A DNA stretch of 64,000 bases, taken from assembly GCA_016714765.1 (NCBI GenBank), contig JADKCF010000006.1:124001-188000 (forward strand), written 5' to 3'. The DNA comes from Saprospiraceae bacterium. GTDB taxonomy: Bacteria > Bacteroidota > Bacteroidia > Chitinophagales > Saprospiraceae. Below the pieces are notes generated by a model. The model was given only the letters and a program-made list of their open reading frames with translations. It was not told the origin of the DNA and made no database searches. A program made the position numbers and the translations under genes. Shown here one piece after another: positions 8,388 to 17,662 of the stretch; within the stretch, counting starts at the first letter, position 1; each line of letters begins with the position of its first letter.

Positions 8388-9299
8388 TTATTTATTTCCT
8401 TCGATCAATGTAGGAGGAAAGTCAGAATCATCCGGAGGCAATGCAACGGGCAAAGGTACTTTTCCGATTTTATACTTAAAATACAGGCCAAAATGCGAAT
8501 ACCAATCGTTTTTATCCGCCCTACCCCTGGCAGTCCCGGTAGGTACCCTCACATTATCTGTTTTCAGGTACTCTCCCATTCTATTGGATAAGGCAGCTCC
8601 GATAGGATTGCCTGCTGCTACCATTTCGTCATAATTCACATAAGTACCGCTCACATCATCCAAATCATCAGTAAATGTCTTCCTTGGTGTAAACTCCATC
8701 CCGAAAGAAAGCATTTTGGTAAAATCAAACTCAATGATTAACCCTACAGGCCGCGACCAACTTGTCAAACTATATTTCTGTTTGCCTGTACCTGGTATGG
8801 TCTGTCCCTCTGTACCTAATGGTTGCAGTTCTACCCATTGCCCCTGATAGAATGCCTGAGGATTAAATTGAATCACATTGAGACCTGCCGTCAAATACAT
8901 CCTAATTTTATACTTATCCAGAGACTTCCAGATTTTATTGATTCTAAGGTCTGTATAAATGCCATACTCATAAAGTGGTGACCCAAAACTCAGATTTCTC
9001 GATCTGCGAAACGGGTCATCGGAGTATGCATCATCTCCCGTAAGCCTGCCTACCATAAAACGACTATTGATACTTGCCCAGTCGGTGATACTATAGCCTG
9101 TCGATACTCCCCAGCAAAGATTACCCGGACCAAAACTAAGGTCCAGAGGTTTGGGAGCAAGATCTCCCTGATAATACATCGCACCAAAATGCAGTTTGGC
9201 ATGAAATGACTGACCATATACCGAACAGCATAGGGAGGCAAACATCATGGCCACAAGACATAATGGCTTAGCATAGCAAGCTGACGCTCTTAGGTTCAT
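8388..9299 (-). CDS. Outer-membrane beta-barrel protein, DUF6089-like
   Basis: About 303 residues. The start at 9299 is chosen because an exact -7 promoter box lies at 9325-9332, inside the longer ORF that begins at 9335. The signal peptide covers about residues 1-30 and ends near SVYGQ. The mature part has alternating strands rich in Tyr, Gly and Phe. It starts with FGAMYYQGDLA and later RSRNLSFGSPLYEYG, as in DUF6089 / porin-like Bacteroidota outer-membrane proteins. Substrate unknown. Its stop codon abuts the stop of the convergent helicase gene (TAATTA). Confidence 0.72.
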   Translation of the reverse strand: MNLRASACYAKPLCLVAMMFASLCCSVYGQSFHAKLHFGAMYYQGDLAPKPLDLSFGPGNLCWGVSTGYSITDWASINSRFMVGRLTGDDAYSDDPFRRSRNLSFGSPLYEYGIYTDLRINKIWKSLDKYKIRMYLTAGLNVIQFNPQAFYQGQWVELQPLGTEGQTIPGTGKQKYSLTSWSRPVGLIIEFDFTKMLSFGMEFTPRKTFTDDLDDVSGTYVNYDEMVAAGNPIGAALSNRMGEYLKTDNVRVPTGTARGRADKNDWYSHFGLYFKYKIGKVPLPVALPPDDSDFPPTLIEGNK

Positions 9300-9324
9300 A
9301 AGTGCTGTTAAGAAGTTGATACTA

Positions 9325-9332
9325 CAAAAGTA
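9325..9332 (-). promoter_or_regulatory. -7 box for the outer-membrane protein gene
   Basis: TACTTTTG on the minus strand matches TAnnTTTG. Transcription would start near 9318, which rules out the ATG at 9335 and fixes the start at 9299. Confidence 0.55.
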
Positions 9333-9418
9333 CAATAGTTTTCCGAACAGAGCATTTTTTTCTTAGCAATGTTACTCTGGACTTACTATTCATCAGTTAA
9401 AAAAATATATTTTTGGGA

Positions 9419-9928
9419 TCACATGTCCAAAAGTCCTTCAGGCAGTTGCATAAATACTTTTTGGGTGGAGTGATCTACATTAGTGATCAACTGATCTGCA
9501 AGTGGTATCAATATACTTTTCAGCTGCAGCTCCACTTTTGCCATGATTTGACTTGGGAATAGCTGTATTTCCTGTATTTGCCCAATGACAGCATCTCCAT
9601 CGTAAATGGTGTAGCCTACAAGTCCTTCTTTGCCTTTGACCAAAGCAAAAGAAGCAGATTTTATGGCACTTTCTTTCAAATAAATATCCTTCAGATTAAA
9701 ATCAGCAGCAGTTTCAGGGGCATCGATTTCTTCTATTTTGATAAGCATATAATTGGTTTCTCTTAGTCCTTCGATAAAATACGGAACGTAGGATCCATTG
9801 ATTTTAACAAAAAAATGATCACTATCCTCAAAATCCAGGATAAAAGCCTCGTCAATTTCTACTTTGATCTCGCCATACGTACCGACTGGTTTTAGAAGTG
9901 TGCCTATCCTGACGTATTTATTTGACAT
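9419..9928 (-). CDS. rimM: Ribosome maturation factor RimM
   Basis: 169 residues, normal length. RimM binds S19 in the 30S head and assists late 16S rRNA maturation. The N-terminal barrel has the family start VRIGTLLKPVGTYGEIKV, and a PRC-barrel domain follows (LVGYTIYD...IGQIQEI...IPLADQLI). Its usual neighbours rpsP and trmD are not seen here. A lipoprotein gene sits 8 bases upstream on the same strand, so the two may be cotranscribed without a functional link. Confidence 0.92.
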   Translation of the reverse strand: MSNKYVRIGTLLKPVGTYGEIKVEIDEAFILDFEDSDHFFVKINGSYVPYFIEGLRETNYMLIKIEEIDAPETAADFNLKDIYLKESAIKSASFALVKGKEGLVGYTIYDGDAVIGQIQEIQLFPSQIMAKVELQLKSILIPLADQLITNVDHSTQKVFMQLPEGLLDM

Positions 9929-9936
9929 CTACTTTT

Positions 9937-10683
9937 TTATTTAACTTCTATCAATGTCCATGTAGTAACAAACCCTTTCTGAGCCTTTTTTTCCCACGTT
10001 TCTGTGGGTTTGCTACCGTCTGAATCCAGAATCGTCATTTCCTTTTTGAGCAATCCAATACCCTTTCCATAGTATTCTTTTACTTTTCGGCGATCGATGA
10101 TAGAGGTTTCGTCCACTTGATTGATCACTAAAGCTGCAACAGTCTGATTATTAAAATTATAATCAGCATCGATTTCCTCCATCTTGTACTTCCAGTTTTT
10201 ATATGGCTCTATTGTCTCACCAGCCACCTGAATTTTTATGTCTTTATCCAGAAAAACATTGCCATCCCATCTCAGACCTTTCGAAATCGGGAAAACCAAT
10301 TTTACAAATTTGAGGTTTTCTTCTGTACGAATGGCTCTCGTTTTATCCGTAAAAACAGTCCAGGTATTAGTGCGGGACCAGTTATCCGTGGCTTTGCGTT
10401 TGAAGTATCTGTAGACTTTGTACACAGTTTTACCTTCTTCATCCAGAAAGCTTTCACCTATTTCTTCTTTGATAAAGGATCGGAATGTATCTATCTTTGC
10501 ACCATTATTGTCATATATTATACTATCAGAAGCATATATCCAGCTCTTACCTTGTGTAACAGGAAAAAAATCATAGCCAAATTTACTTTCATCGATGGAC
10601 TCTGTTTCACTAGTACAAGAACTTAATCCTGTCACCAGAAGAAAACAGATTAAAAAACCATAGTTTATATTAAATTTTATCAT
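9937..10683 (-). CDS. Lipoprotein of unknown function
   Basis: 248 residues. Signal peptide with lipobox LSSC (Cys at about 23) followed by an acidic stretch. The mature protein has FFPVTQGKSWIYASDS, aromatic-rich strands, and ends in a beta-rich segment (ETWEKKAQKGFVTTWTLIEV). Proteins with this layout are common and uncharacterised in Bacteroidota. It lies between mnmA (upstream) and rimM (8 bases downstream), all on the minus strand, with no terminator visible between it and rimM. Confidence 0.7.
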   Translation of the reverse strand: MIKFNINYGFLICFLLVTGLSSCTSETESIDESKFGYDFFPVTQGKSWIYASDSIIYDNNGAKIDTFRSFIKEEIGESFLDEEGKTVYKVYRYFKRKATDNWSRTNTWTVFTDKTRAIRTEENLKFVKLVFPISKGLRWDGNVFLDKDIKIQVAGETIEPYKNWKYKMEEIDADYNFNNQTVAALVINQVDETSIIDRRKVKEYYGKGIGLLKKEMTILDSDGSKPTETWEKKAQKGFVTTWTLIEVK

Positions 10684-10745
10684 AATGTGTTATTTATTTA
10701 ATTTTCAACATTAATGTCTATTCTCAATGATCAACCTTATATCAA

Positions 10746-11846
10746 TTACAACCGGCTATTCCTGATGATACCACCACCTATGACGTCGTCACCCTCATAA
10801 AAAACAGCTGATTGGCCCGGCGCTATTCCTTTGACATTGGCAAAAAAATCTACCCTTACTGTACCTTGTTCTCCCTGATACAATGAAGCCATGACTCCTT
10901 TGTCATTGTACCTGACTTGAGTGACAGCCTCCATGCCATCATAAATTTCTGAATACTTCATCATATTGACCTCACCGACGGTCATGCCATTTCTAATAAG
11001 TTCGTCTACTTCACCAAGCACCACAGTATTGGTCTCCGGAATGATTTCTGTAACAAACATGGGTATCTTAAAACCTCCTCCCAAGCCTTTTCTTTGTCCT
11101 ATGGTATAAAATGGATATCCCTCATGATGACCCAGAAGTTCACCTGAACTATTGACAAATTTCCCACCTCTGACACTTTCTTCCAATCCAGGCACCCTCC
11201 TTTTCAGAAACCCCCTGTAGTCGTTATCAGGCACAAAACAAATTTCATAACTTTCCGGTTTTTTTGAAAGCTCTTCGTAGCCAAAATCCTTGGCCATCTG
11301 CCTGATTTCCGGTTTACTAAATTCTCCCAAGGGAAAGTTACTGCGTTCTAGACATGACTGACTGAGACCCCACAGCACATAAGACTGGTCCTTTCTGTCA
11401 TCCTTACCTTTGGATATAAATCTTCTCTGATTTGCTTCTTTTATAACTGCATAGTGCCCCGTAGCGATAAACTCACAATCCATCGCATCTGCACGCTTCA
11501 GCAATGCACTCCATTTGATATGTGTATTGCAAAGTACACAAGGATTGGGTGTGCGACCTGCGATGTATTCTTCCACAAAATTATCAATAACGTAGTCACC
11601 AAACTCCTCCCTGATATCCACTATAAAATGATGAAAACCCATATGGACGGCTACTTGTCTGGCATCATTAATGGAGTCAAGGGAACAACATCCTGTTTCT
11701 TTTTTGGATCCACCGGCGCTCGCATAATCCCAGGTTTTCATAGTTATTCCGACTACTTCATACCCTTCTTCATGAAGCATCATCGCAGCTACTGTGCTGT
11801 CTATGCCGCCGCTCATGGCTACCAGTACCCTACCCTTTTTACTCAT
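10746..11846 (-). CDS. mnmA: tRNA-specific 2-thiouridylase MnmA
   Basis: 366 residues. MnmA adenylates and thiolates U34 of the tRNAs for Lys, Glu and Gln. The ATP PP-loop SGGIDS is at 12-17. The two catalytic cysteines are visible: Cys102 in NPCVLCN and Cys202 in YEICFVPDNDYRGF. The central domain (GQRKGLGGG) and the C-terminal barrel (VRVDFFANVKGIAPGQSAVFYEGDDVIGGG shortened here to its ends) are intact. A clean -7 promoter box lies 29-36 bases upstream of the start. Confidence 0.96.
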   Translation of the reverse strand: MSKKGRVLVAMSGGIDSTVAAMMLHEEGYEVVGITMKTWDYASAGGSKKETGCCSLDSINDARQVAVHMGFHHFIVDIREEFGDYVIDNFVEEYIAGRTPNPCVLCNTHIKWSALLKRADAMDCEFIATGHYAVIKEANQRRFISKGKDDRKDQSYVLWGLSQSCLERSNFPLGEFSKPEIRQMAKDFGYEELSKKPESYEICFVPDNDYRGFLKRRVPGLEESVRGGKFVNSSGELLGHHEGYPFYTIGQRKGLGGGFKIPMFVTEIIPETNTVVLGEVDELIRNGMTVGEVNMMKYSEIYDGMEAVTQVRYNDKGVMASLYQGEQGTVRVDFFANVKGIAPGQSAVFYEGDDVIGGGIIRNSRL

Positions 11847-11874
11847 TTTTTAAATTATATAACAATAGAAAGTA

Positions 11875-11882
11875 CAAAGATA
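11875..11882 (-). promoter_or_regulatory. -7 box for mnmA
   Basis: TATCTTTG on the minus strand, an exact TAnnTTTG match; predicted transcription start near 11869. Confidence 0.55.
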
Positions 11883-11943
11883 ATGCAAATAGGACTACTC
11901 AGGGTGAATCTGCAGTAAAAGCAAGCCTTCTACCCATATTTTT

Positions 11944-12597
11944 TTAATACTTTGAGTAAATATATTTCACATATTCCAGCGAAATCGTGTCATATTTAAC
12001 TCCTGGTTCGGAGGATACTATGCGACTGACGATGTCTCTCGGAAGGTCACTTGTACAAGGTCGCTTATAATATTTTTTTTGACTTCCCCCGGTTGATAAT
12101 TTAGCACTTCGTAAAGTAAGTTCCTGACAATAATCCAATTCCAAAAACTCATTATTCAAAAAAATCAAATACTGTGGGAAATCGGTAAAAACTACCTGGT
12201 TACCGGACAATTTATATTTGGTTTTTATTTCTTTCAGATCTACTATCTTATCAGGTGTTCCTACAGTATCCAATCGGCCGAAGGTGAGAGTAGCATCTTC
12301 ACTATTATTAAACATGACGGTTTCTAGCCTTTCACTAAAAATTCCGTAAGTATAATTCTATTCAAACTGTCAGCTATCTCTTTATTTCCCCTGTTGAAAC
12401 TGCCAAGGCATATCTGATATCATCCTAATATTTTTAGTGCCAGGATCTATGACGAATATTGATTTGGAATCGAGACTGGGAGTATTGAACCTGTAAACAC
12501 TTGGCAAAGTGAATGTATTGACCTGGTCTTTTGTACAAGAGGCCAAAATGACAAATAAAACAACTGAAAAAACTAAAAATCCAGAACGAGATATCAT
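11944..12597 (-). CDS. Lipoprotein of unknown function, two compensating frameshifts as sequenced
   Basis: The 5' part (12382-12597) encodes a signal peptide with lipobox LASC and about 50 mature residues. The 3' part (11944-12315) is in the same frame but separated by stops. Reading through with one base less in the C4 run at 12388-12391 (G4 on the coding strand) and one more in the A5 run at 12337-12341 gives a continuous protein of about 217 residues (FQQGNKEIADSLNRIILTE and on). No known domain is recognised. It lies upstream of mnmA on the same strand and has its own -7 box. Confidence 0.6.
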
Positions 12598-12616
12598 ATA
12601 ATAAAAAATTAAAATG

Positions 12617-12624
12617 CAAAAATA
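12617..12624 (-). promoter_or_regulatory. -7 box for the split lipoprotein gene
   Basis: TATTTTTG on the minus strand, exact TAnnTTTG match, 20 bases before the ATG at 12597. Confidence 0.5.
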
Positions 12625-12724
12625 ATCTAAAAAACCTTATTGTCCATTGTATATTAAAAATATAACGCTTTTTCCCTCTTTATATTATAAATGTCTGAAA
12701 CATTATAGGACGAAAAAATATCCC

Positions 12725-12732
12725 TACATTTG
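12725..12732 (+). promoter_or_regulatory. -7 box for the phospholipase D-like gene
   Basis: TACATTTG, exact TAnnTTTG match, about 20 bases before the ATG at 12753. It supports that start. Confidence 0.55.
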
Positions 12733-12752
12733 TCAAAATTAATCCATCACTT

Positions 12753-14291
12753 ATGCAAAAACTGGTACATGTTTGTGTTTGTGTGTACACTATATTCATC
12801 ATCTCTGCATGTAAACAAAACCCTTCGATGGGGAATGCAACAAATGATTACTGTTCTGGTGTACCTCATTTGGATAGCACCCACATCCAGGATCACCTCC
12901 AGACTATCGACACATTGCTTATCAACAAATCAGGGGCATATGTTCTCGAAGATGGGGATGGTTCCATGATAGCCAGGGCTTGGCTGACTGAACATGCACA
13001 AAAAACAATCGATATACAGTACTTTATATTTTCAGTGGACAATGTTGGACTTATTGCTTGTGATTATCTTGTAAGGGCTGCCGATAAAGGAGTGAAAATC
13101 AGAATCCGGGTTGATGATGTCATGGTAGAAGCAGAACCCGACGATATCATGGTTATGGATGCTCACCCTAACATCGAAATAAAAATATATAACCCAGGTA
13201 CAAATCTGGGCAAAAACTTACTCCAAAAGGCTGCTAAAGTCGTCACGGATTGGAGAGGAATTAATCAAAGAATGCATAACAAAACTTTTATTGCAGATGG
13301 CATTTCTGTCATAACAGGTGGAAGAAATATAGCAGATGAATACTTTGATTACGACCATGAGTACAACTTCAGAGACAGGGATATATTCCTTATTGGTGAT
13401 ATTTGCCAAGAGATACAACAGTCGTTTGAATTATTTTGGAATCATACACTTTCCGTTTCTGTCAGAACATTAATCTCAGACCAGAAGCCAGAATATAGCC
13501 AAACTTCAAGATATGACAAACTGCATAAGTATGCCTGCGACTCCAATAATTACTGGCCTCAGGTAAGAGCTAGAGTGAAGAACATACCCAAAGCTTTCTA
13601 TGATATCGTTCACTCAGGGGATCTGATATTTACAGATTCAATATCTTTTATCTCTGATGATCCCGGTAAAAATGCGAATGTGCATAGTTTGGAAGGAAGT
13701 GGAAAAACTACAGAACAGTTGATATCTCTTATAAAATCTGCAAAGAAAAGTATTGACATTCAGACTCCCTACCTTGTGACAACTGATCTAAGCAGGTTAT
13801 TATTTAAAAGTGCAGTGGATCGTGGTGTAAAAATCAGAATTCTGACAAATAGCCTGGCTTCTACAGACAATCTGGAAGCATTCAGCGGATATCAAAGGGA
13901 CCGCGAAGCCCTGTTACTGACAGGAGTCCGGATTTTCGAATTCAGGCCTGACGCAGCATGCAGATATCAACTGATGACTGGTGCTTTGCAAAAAAAACTT
14001 GACTTTACACCAACTTTTGGATTACATGCTAAGTCTATGGTCATAGATAACAATATTACTGTCATTGGTACCTTTAATCTCGACCCACGCAGTGCCCATC
14101 TCAATACCGAGTGTATCACTGTGATTCATTCGCGCAATCTAGCAGAAGGAGTATTAAAAGGTATGAATGAAGAGTTTTTGCCGGTGAATTCTTGGGAGAC
14201 AACATCAGAGTGGAATCCTGACGGTAAAGTCAGCATTAAAAAACGGATCAGCACCAGATTAAGAAAGGTAGTTCCCAAATCGGTGCTCTAA
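12753..14291 (+). CDS. Phospholipase D family lipoprotein (cardiolipin synthase-like)
   Basis: 512 residues. The N-terminus is a short hydrophobic signal with a lipobox-like IISAC (Cys20), so it is probably anchored at the cell envelope. It has two HKD motifs: HNKTFIADG near residue 175 and HAKSMVIDNN near 425, each followed by the GG/GTFNLD segment. Both active-site halves needed for phosphatidyl transfer or phosphodiester hydrolysis are therefore present. It resembles the YmdC/ClsC type of cardiolipin synthase more than a nuclease because of its length and two-domain form. The exact substrate cannot be read from the sequence. Confidence 0.85.
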   Translation: MQKLVHVCVCVYTIFIISACKQNPSMGNATNDYCSGVPHLDSTHIQDHLQTIDTLLINKSGAYVLEDGDGSMIARAWLTEHAQKTIDIQYFIFSVDNVGLIACDYLVRAADKGVKIRIRVDDVMVEAEPDDIMVMDAHPNIEIKIYNPGTNLGKNLLQKAAKVVTDWRGINQRMHNKTFIADGISVITGGRNIADEYFDYDHEYNFRDRDIFLIGDICQEIQQSFELFWNHTLSVSVRTLISDQKPEYSQTSRYDKLHKYACDSNNYWPQVRARVKNIPKAFYDIVHSGDLIFTDSISFISDDPGKNANVHSLEGSGKTTEQLISLIKSAKKSIDIQTPYLVTTDLSRLLFKSAVDRGVKIRILTNSLASTDNLEAFSGYQRDREALLLTGVRIFEFRPDAACRYQLMTGALQKKLDFTPTFGLHAKSMVIDNNITVIGTFNLDPRSAHLNTECITVIHSRNLAEGVLKGMNEEFLPVNSWETTSEWNPDGKVSIKKRISTRLRKVVPKSVL

Positions 14292-14314
14292 CCCCCTATT
14301 TCTCCCTTTTGACA

Positions 14315-16057
14315 TCAAACACCCAAATCCTTTAAAATTTCTGACAATTTCTGTTCCAGGCGAATTTCTGTTCTTTGGTATGCATCCCTGCTTTCCAATG
14401 GTGCATGTACACTGCAATAAAATTTTATTTTAGGCTCCGTACCTGAAGGTCTTGCAGATATGATACTACCATCTTCGGTATAAAACTGAAGGACATTGGA
14501 CGAAGGCAGGTCGATTTTATGGCTTTGGCCAGTCAGCATATCTTTGGACAGGCTGTTCTTATAATCCTTCAGCATCACTACGTTCTGACCTCCAAGTGAT
14601 GTGGGTGTATTATTGCGGTAAGTCTCCATCATTGCTTTAATTTCTTCTGCACCGGATTTGCCTTTTTTGGTGATGGAGATGAGTTTTTCCTTATAAAATC
14701 CATATTCTACATACATGTCCAGTAACGTCTCGTACATGCTGCTTCCTTTATCTTTATAGTAGGCTGCCATCTCAGCAAACATTGCACAGGACACTACAGC
14801 ATCCTTATCTCTGGCATGATCACCGACCAGATACCCATAGCTTTCTTCTCCACCAACTATGAATGTCTTTTGACCTTCCAGTTTAGTCATGATTTCACCA
14901 ATATATTTAAAACCAGTCAGTGAGTTAAAACACTCTATTCCTTTGGCTGCAGCCATTTTATCAATCATATAGGACGTCACAATAGTTTTCACTATATACT
15001 GATGACCATCCAGGCGTCCTGTTTTTTCCCACGCATCGAGCATATACCTTACCAGTAAGCTCAGCGCCTGATTACCGTTAAGTAAGATAAATTCACCGTC
15101 TCCATTCTTGATAGCAAGACCTACCCGGTCAGCATCCGGATCTGTAGCCATGACTATATCCGCATCTACTTCTTCGGCTTTGGCTAGGGCCATGCTCAGT
15201 GCTTCTGCTTCTTCAGGGTTGGGATATATGACCGTTGGGAAGTTACCATCCACTACCATTTGTTCTGCCACAGTAATGACATTTTCGAAACCAAATTTGT
15301 TGAGCAATGTCGGTATAAGAACACCACCTGTTCCATGAATGGGCGAGTATACAATCTTAAGATCTTTCTGCCTTTTGATAGCATCTTTTGACATGGACAA
15401 TCCTGTCAGGTCTGTCAAGTATTTTTCATCCATTTTTAGACCTATGTACTCAATATTTTCAGATTTTCCGGCAAATCTGATATCTTTAATACTGCTCACT
15501 TTAGCTACTTCTTTCATGACTGCTTCATCATGTGGAGCTACCAGCTGTCCACCATCGGCGCCATAAGCCTTGTAGCCGTTGTACTCTTTGGGGTTATGGG
15601 AAGCTGTCAGCATGACTCCACTCTGGCAGTTCAGTTGCCTGATAGCATATGATAATTCAGGGGTTGGTCTTAACCCATCAAAAAAATAGACATAAATACC
15701 GTTGGCAGAAAAAACATCAGCTACAACCCGTGCAAAAAGTCCTGAATTATTTCTATTGTCATGGGCAATTACTACCTTAACTTGACTCTCGGGATACAAT
15801 GAAAGTAAATAATTGCTAAGTCCCTGAGTAGCAGCACCAAGTGTATACTTATTGACACGATTGGATCCTGCGCCCATGATACCTCTCAGTCCCCCTGTAC
15901 CGAACTCCAGGTCTCTGTAAAAAGCATCAGTAAGTTCGGTATGATTTTGTTCGCTCAAAAGATGTCTGATTTCAGCCTTGGTATCCTCATCATAATCGCC
16001 TTGCAACCATGTATTTATTCTTTCCAGTATCTGAGGATCTAAAGTGGGATGTATCAT
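14315..16057 (-). CDS. Phosphoglucomutase / phosphomannomutase
   Basis: 580 residues, the length of PgcA-type alpha-D-phosphohexomutases. The enzyme interconverts glucose-1-P and glucose-6-P (or the mannose pair) through a phosphoserine. All four sites are present: TASHNP with the catalytic Ser153, the Mg-binding loop DPDADR, the sugar-specificity loop GGEESYG, and the phosphate-binding RPSGTEPK near the C-terminus. A single gene with its own promoter, convergent with the phospholipase D-like gene. Confidence 0.93.
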   Translation of the reverse strand: MIHPTLDPQILERINTWLQGDYDEDTKAEIRHLLSEQNHTELTDAFYRDLEFGTGGLRGIMGAGSNRVNKYTLGAATQGLSNYLLSLYPESQVKVVIAHDNRNNSGLFARVVADVFSANGIYVYFFDGLRPTPELSYAIRQLNCQSGVMLTASHNPKEYNGYKAYGADGGQLVAPHDEAVMKEVAKVSSIKDIRFAGKSENIEYIGLKMDEKYLTDLTGLSMSKDAIKRQKDLKIVYSPIHGTGGVLIPTLLNKFGFENVITVAEQMVVDGNFPTVIYPNPEEAEALSMALAKAEEVDADIVMATDPDADRVGLAIKNGDGEFILLNGNQALSLLVRYMLDAWEKTGRLDGHQYIVKTIVTSYMIDKMAAAKGIECFNSLTGFKYIGEIMTKLEGQKTFIVGGEESYGYLVGDHARDKDAVVSCAMFAEMAAYYKDKGSSMYETLLDMYVEYGFYKEKLISITKKGKSGAEEIKAMMETYRNNTPTSLGGQNVVMLKDYKNSLSKDMLTGQSHKIDLPSSNVLQFYTEDGSIISARPSGTEPKIKFYCSVHAPLESRDAYQRTEIRLEQKLSEILKDLGV

Positions 16058-16105
16058 ATCGGAAATTTTATGTTTGACTTAATGTGTATTTTCAATTTCA
16101 AAATG

Positions 16106-16113
16106 CAAAATTA
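16106..16113 (-). promoter_or_regulatory. -7 box for the phosphohexomutase gene
   Basis: TAATTTTG on the minus strand, exact TAnnTTTG match, about 50 bases before the ATG at 16057. Confidence 0.45.
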
Positions 16114-16148
16114 TCTAATTAATTTTAATTGAGGATAGTTTTTAAAAA

Positions 16149-17255
16149 TCAATCATCTTCAACAACAAAACCTTTCCATTTTTTCATATATTGAATAAAG
16201 GAGTCCCCAAGTGAAGCATTTTTTAAGTGGTCAGTAGTGTATGGTGGTATGACCGGTTTAAAAGCAGGACTCCGGGCCAGTTGTGGCCAATCCGGCATTC
16301 CTATTGCAGCTCTTCCCAATGCAACAATATCTGCACCCGCTGAAAGTACAGCATGCGCATCATCAGCTGACCATATTTGTCCTGCTACCATTAATGCTAT
16401 TTCTGAAGGTATCTTTTCTCTGAAATAAGTGATGAGCAACTTGTCTATGTCCGTGTATTTGTCCGGACGCTTTAGTGCCTCCCATGGAGAAATATGTATA
16501 TAATCCGCACCATCTGTTGCCAGCAATCTCGCTAGTTCTAGGCTTTCGTCAAAATCTATTCCTCTGAATGTAAATTTATCCTCAGGCGATATCCTGACCC
16601 CTACTATAAAACCGTCAGGCAATTTTTCCCTGATTTTCTGTAAGATAGTTCGAATTAATCTGATTCTGTTTTCAAAAGATCCACCCCAAACATCTTGCCT
16701 TACATTGGTAGCTGTTGATATAAACTGATGCAGCAAATATCCATGTGCGCCATGCAGCTCCACTCCATCAAATCCAGCATCACGAGCTCTGATAGCAGCA
16801 TTCACAAAATCATCCATCACTCTTACTATATCTTCTGCCGTAGCAGCTCTGACTTGTATGTTATTTTTACCAACGGACATTTCATGCGCACTGGCACTCC
16901 ATGGCTGGCAGCCGATGATAGATTCAGGACTTCTGGCACCACCGTGAAAAATCTGTACTACAGCCAGACTATGGTGTGCATGAATTCCCTCAGATAGTTG
17001 CCTAAGCCCATCCAGATGTTTGTCATGATAGATTCCCAGTTCTCCAGGCCAGCCCTGTCCGTCAGCTGACACATGTGCTGCACAGGTGATAATCATACCG
17101 AAACCTCCTTTAGCTCTTCGAATAAGCCACTTGTATTCATCATCTCCCAGCGAACCATCATCGTGGCTCTGAGTATTGGTCATCGGTGCGAGTGCAATTC
17201 TGTTTGGCATTTGCAGGCCCGAATGCTTAAATATATATGGTGTCCATAATGTCAT
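16149..17255 (-). CDS. NADH:flavin oxidoreductase, Old Yellow Enzyme family
   Basis: 368 residues forming a TIM barrel that binds FMN. Visible are the N-terminal PNRIALAPMTN, HGGARSP, ELHGAHGYLLHQF (substrate-binding His pair), the WGGSFENR segment typical of OYE, and the FMN phosphate loop GRAAIG. Enzymes of this type reduce activated C=C bonds or nitro groups; the true substrate is unknown. The gene ends an operon with a VOC protein (2 bases upstream) and a DUF4105 protein. Confidence 0.9.
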   Translation of the reverse strand: MTLWTPYIFKHSGLQMPNRIALAPMTNTQSHDDGSLGDDEYKWLIRRAKGGFGMIITCAAHVSADGQGWPGELGIYHDKHLDGLRQLSEGIHAHHSLAVVQIFHGGARSPESIIGCQPWSASAHEMSVGKNNIQVRAATAEDIVRVMDDFVNAAIRARDAGFDGVELHGAHGYLLHQFISTATNVRQDVWGGSFENRIRLIRTILQKIREKLPDGFIVGVRISPEDKFTFRGIDFDESLELARLLATDGADYIHISPWEALKRPDKYTDIDKLLITYFREKIPSEIALMVAGQIWSADDAHAVLSAGADIVALGRAAIGMPDWPQLARSPAFKPVIPPYTTDHLKNASLGDSFIQYMKKWKGFVVEDD

Positions 17256-17257
17256 AA

Positions 17258-17662
17258 CTATTTTTTATACTTGGTGGAAACTTCCAGCCTGTTGCCATCA
17301 GGGTCCAAAGTCTCAAATTCGAAGTATCCATCTCCGGTAACTCTTGGGCCTCTGAGAATGGGGAGGCCACTGTCCTTGAGCTGTGTCATTTTAGCATTTA
17401 CTTCATCAGTGGTTTCGACTCCGAAAGCAAGATGAATGATTCCCCTGTATTGCGATCCTACTACATCATTCAGATTGTCCGGAATATCCGGTTTGTACAT
17501 GATTTCCAATCTGGCTCCAGAATCAAAAGCTATAAAATAGCTGCTAAAACCACTCTGAGTATTATTGTATTTAGTACTGGCAACCCCGTCAAAATACTGA
17601 ACATAAAAGTCTTTTAAATCCTCCAGGCGGTGTGTCCATATAGCGATATGTTCCAGTTTCAT
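17258..17662 (-). CDS. VOC family protein (glyoxalase/dioxygenase superfamily)
   Basis: 134 residues, two beta-alpha-beta-beta-beta modules. The usual metal ligands of the vicinal oxygen chelate fold are visible: His in LEHIAIW at the start, Glu in RLEIMY, His in IIHLAF and Glu in NRLEVS near the end. It resembles lactoylglutathione lyase-like proteins but the substrate cannot be assigned. Its start overlaps the stop of the DUF4105 gene by ATGA and the OYE gene follows after 2 bases, so the three are translated from one message. Confidence 0.88.
   Translation of the reverse strand: MKLEHIAIWTHRLEDLKDFYVQYFDGVASTKYNNTQSGFSSYFIAFDSGARLEIMYKPDIPDNLNDVVGSQYRGIIHLAFGVETTDEVNAKMTQLKDSGLPILRGPRVTGDGYFEFETLDPDGNRLEVSTKYKK

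Noticed and set aside
11454..11918. 154-residue plus-strand ORF opposite mnmA
   Set aside because: Lies antisense to a conserved gene with all catalytic residues; a shadow ORF.
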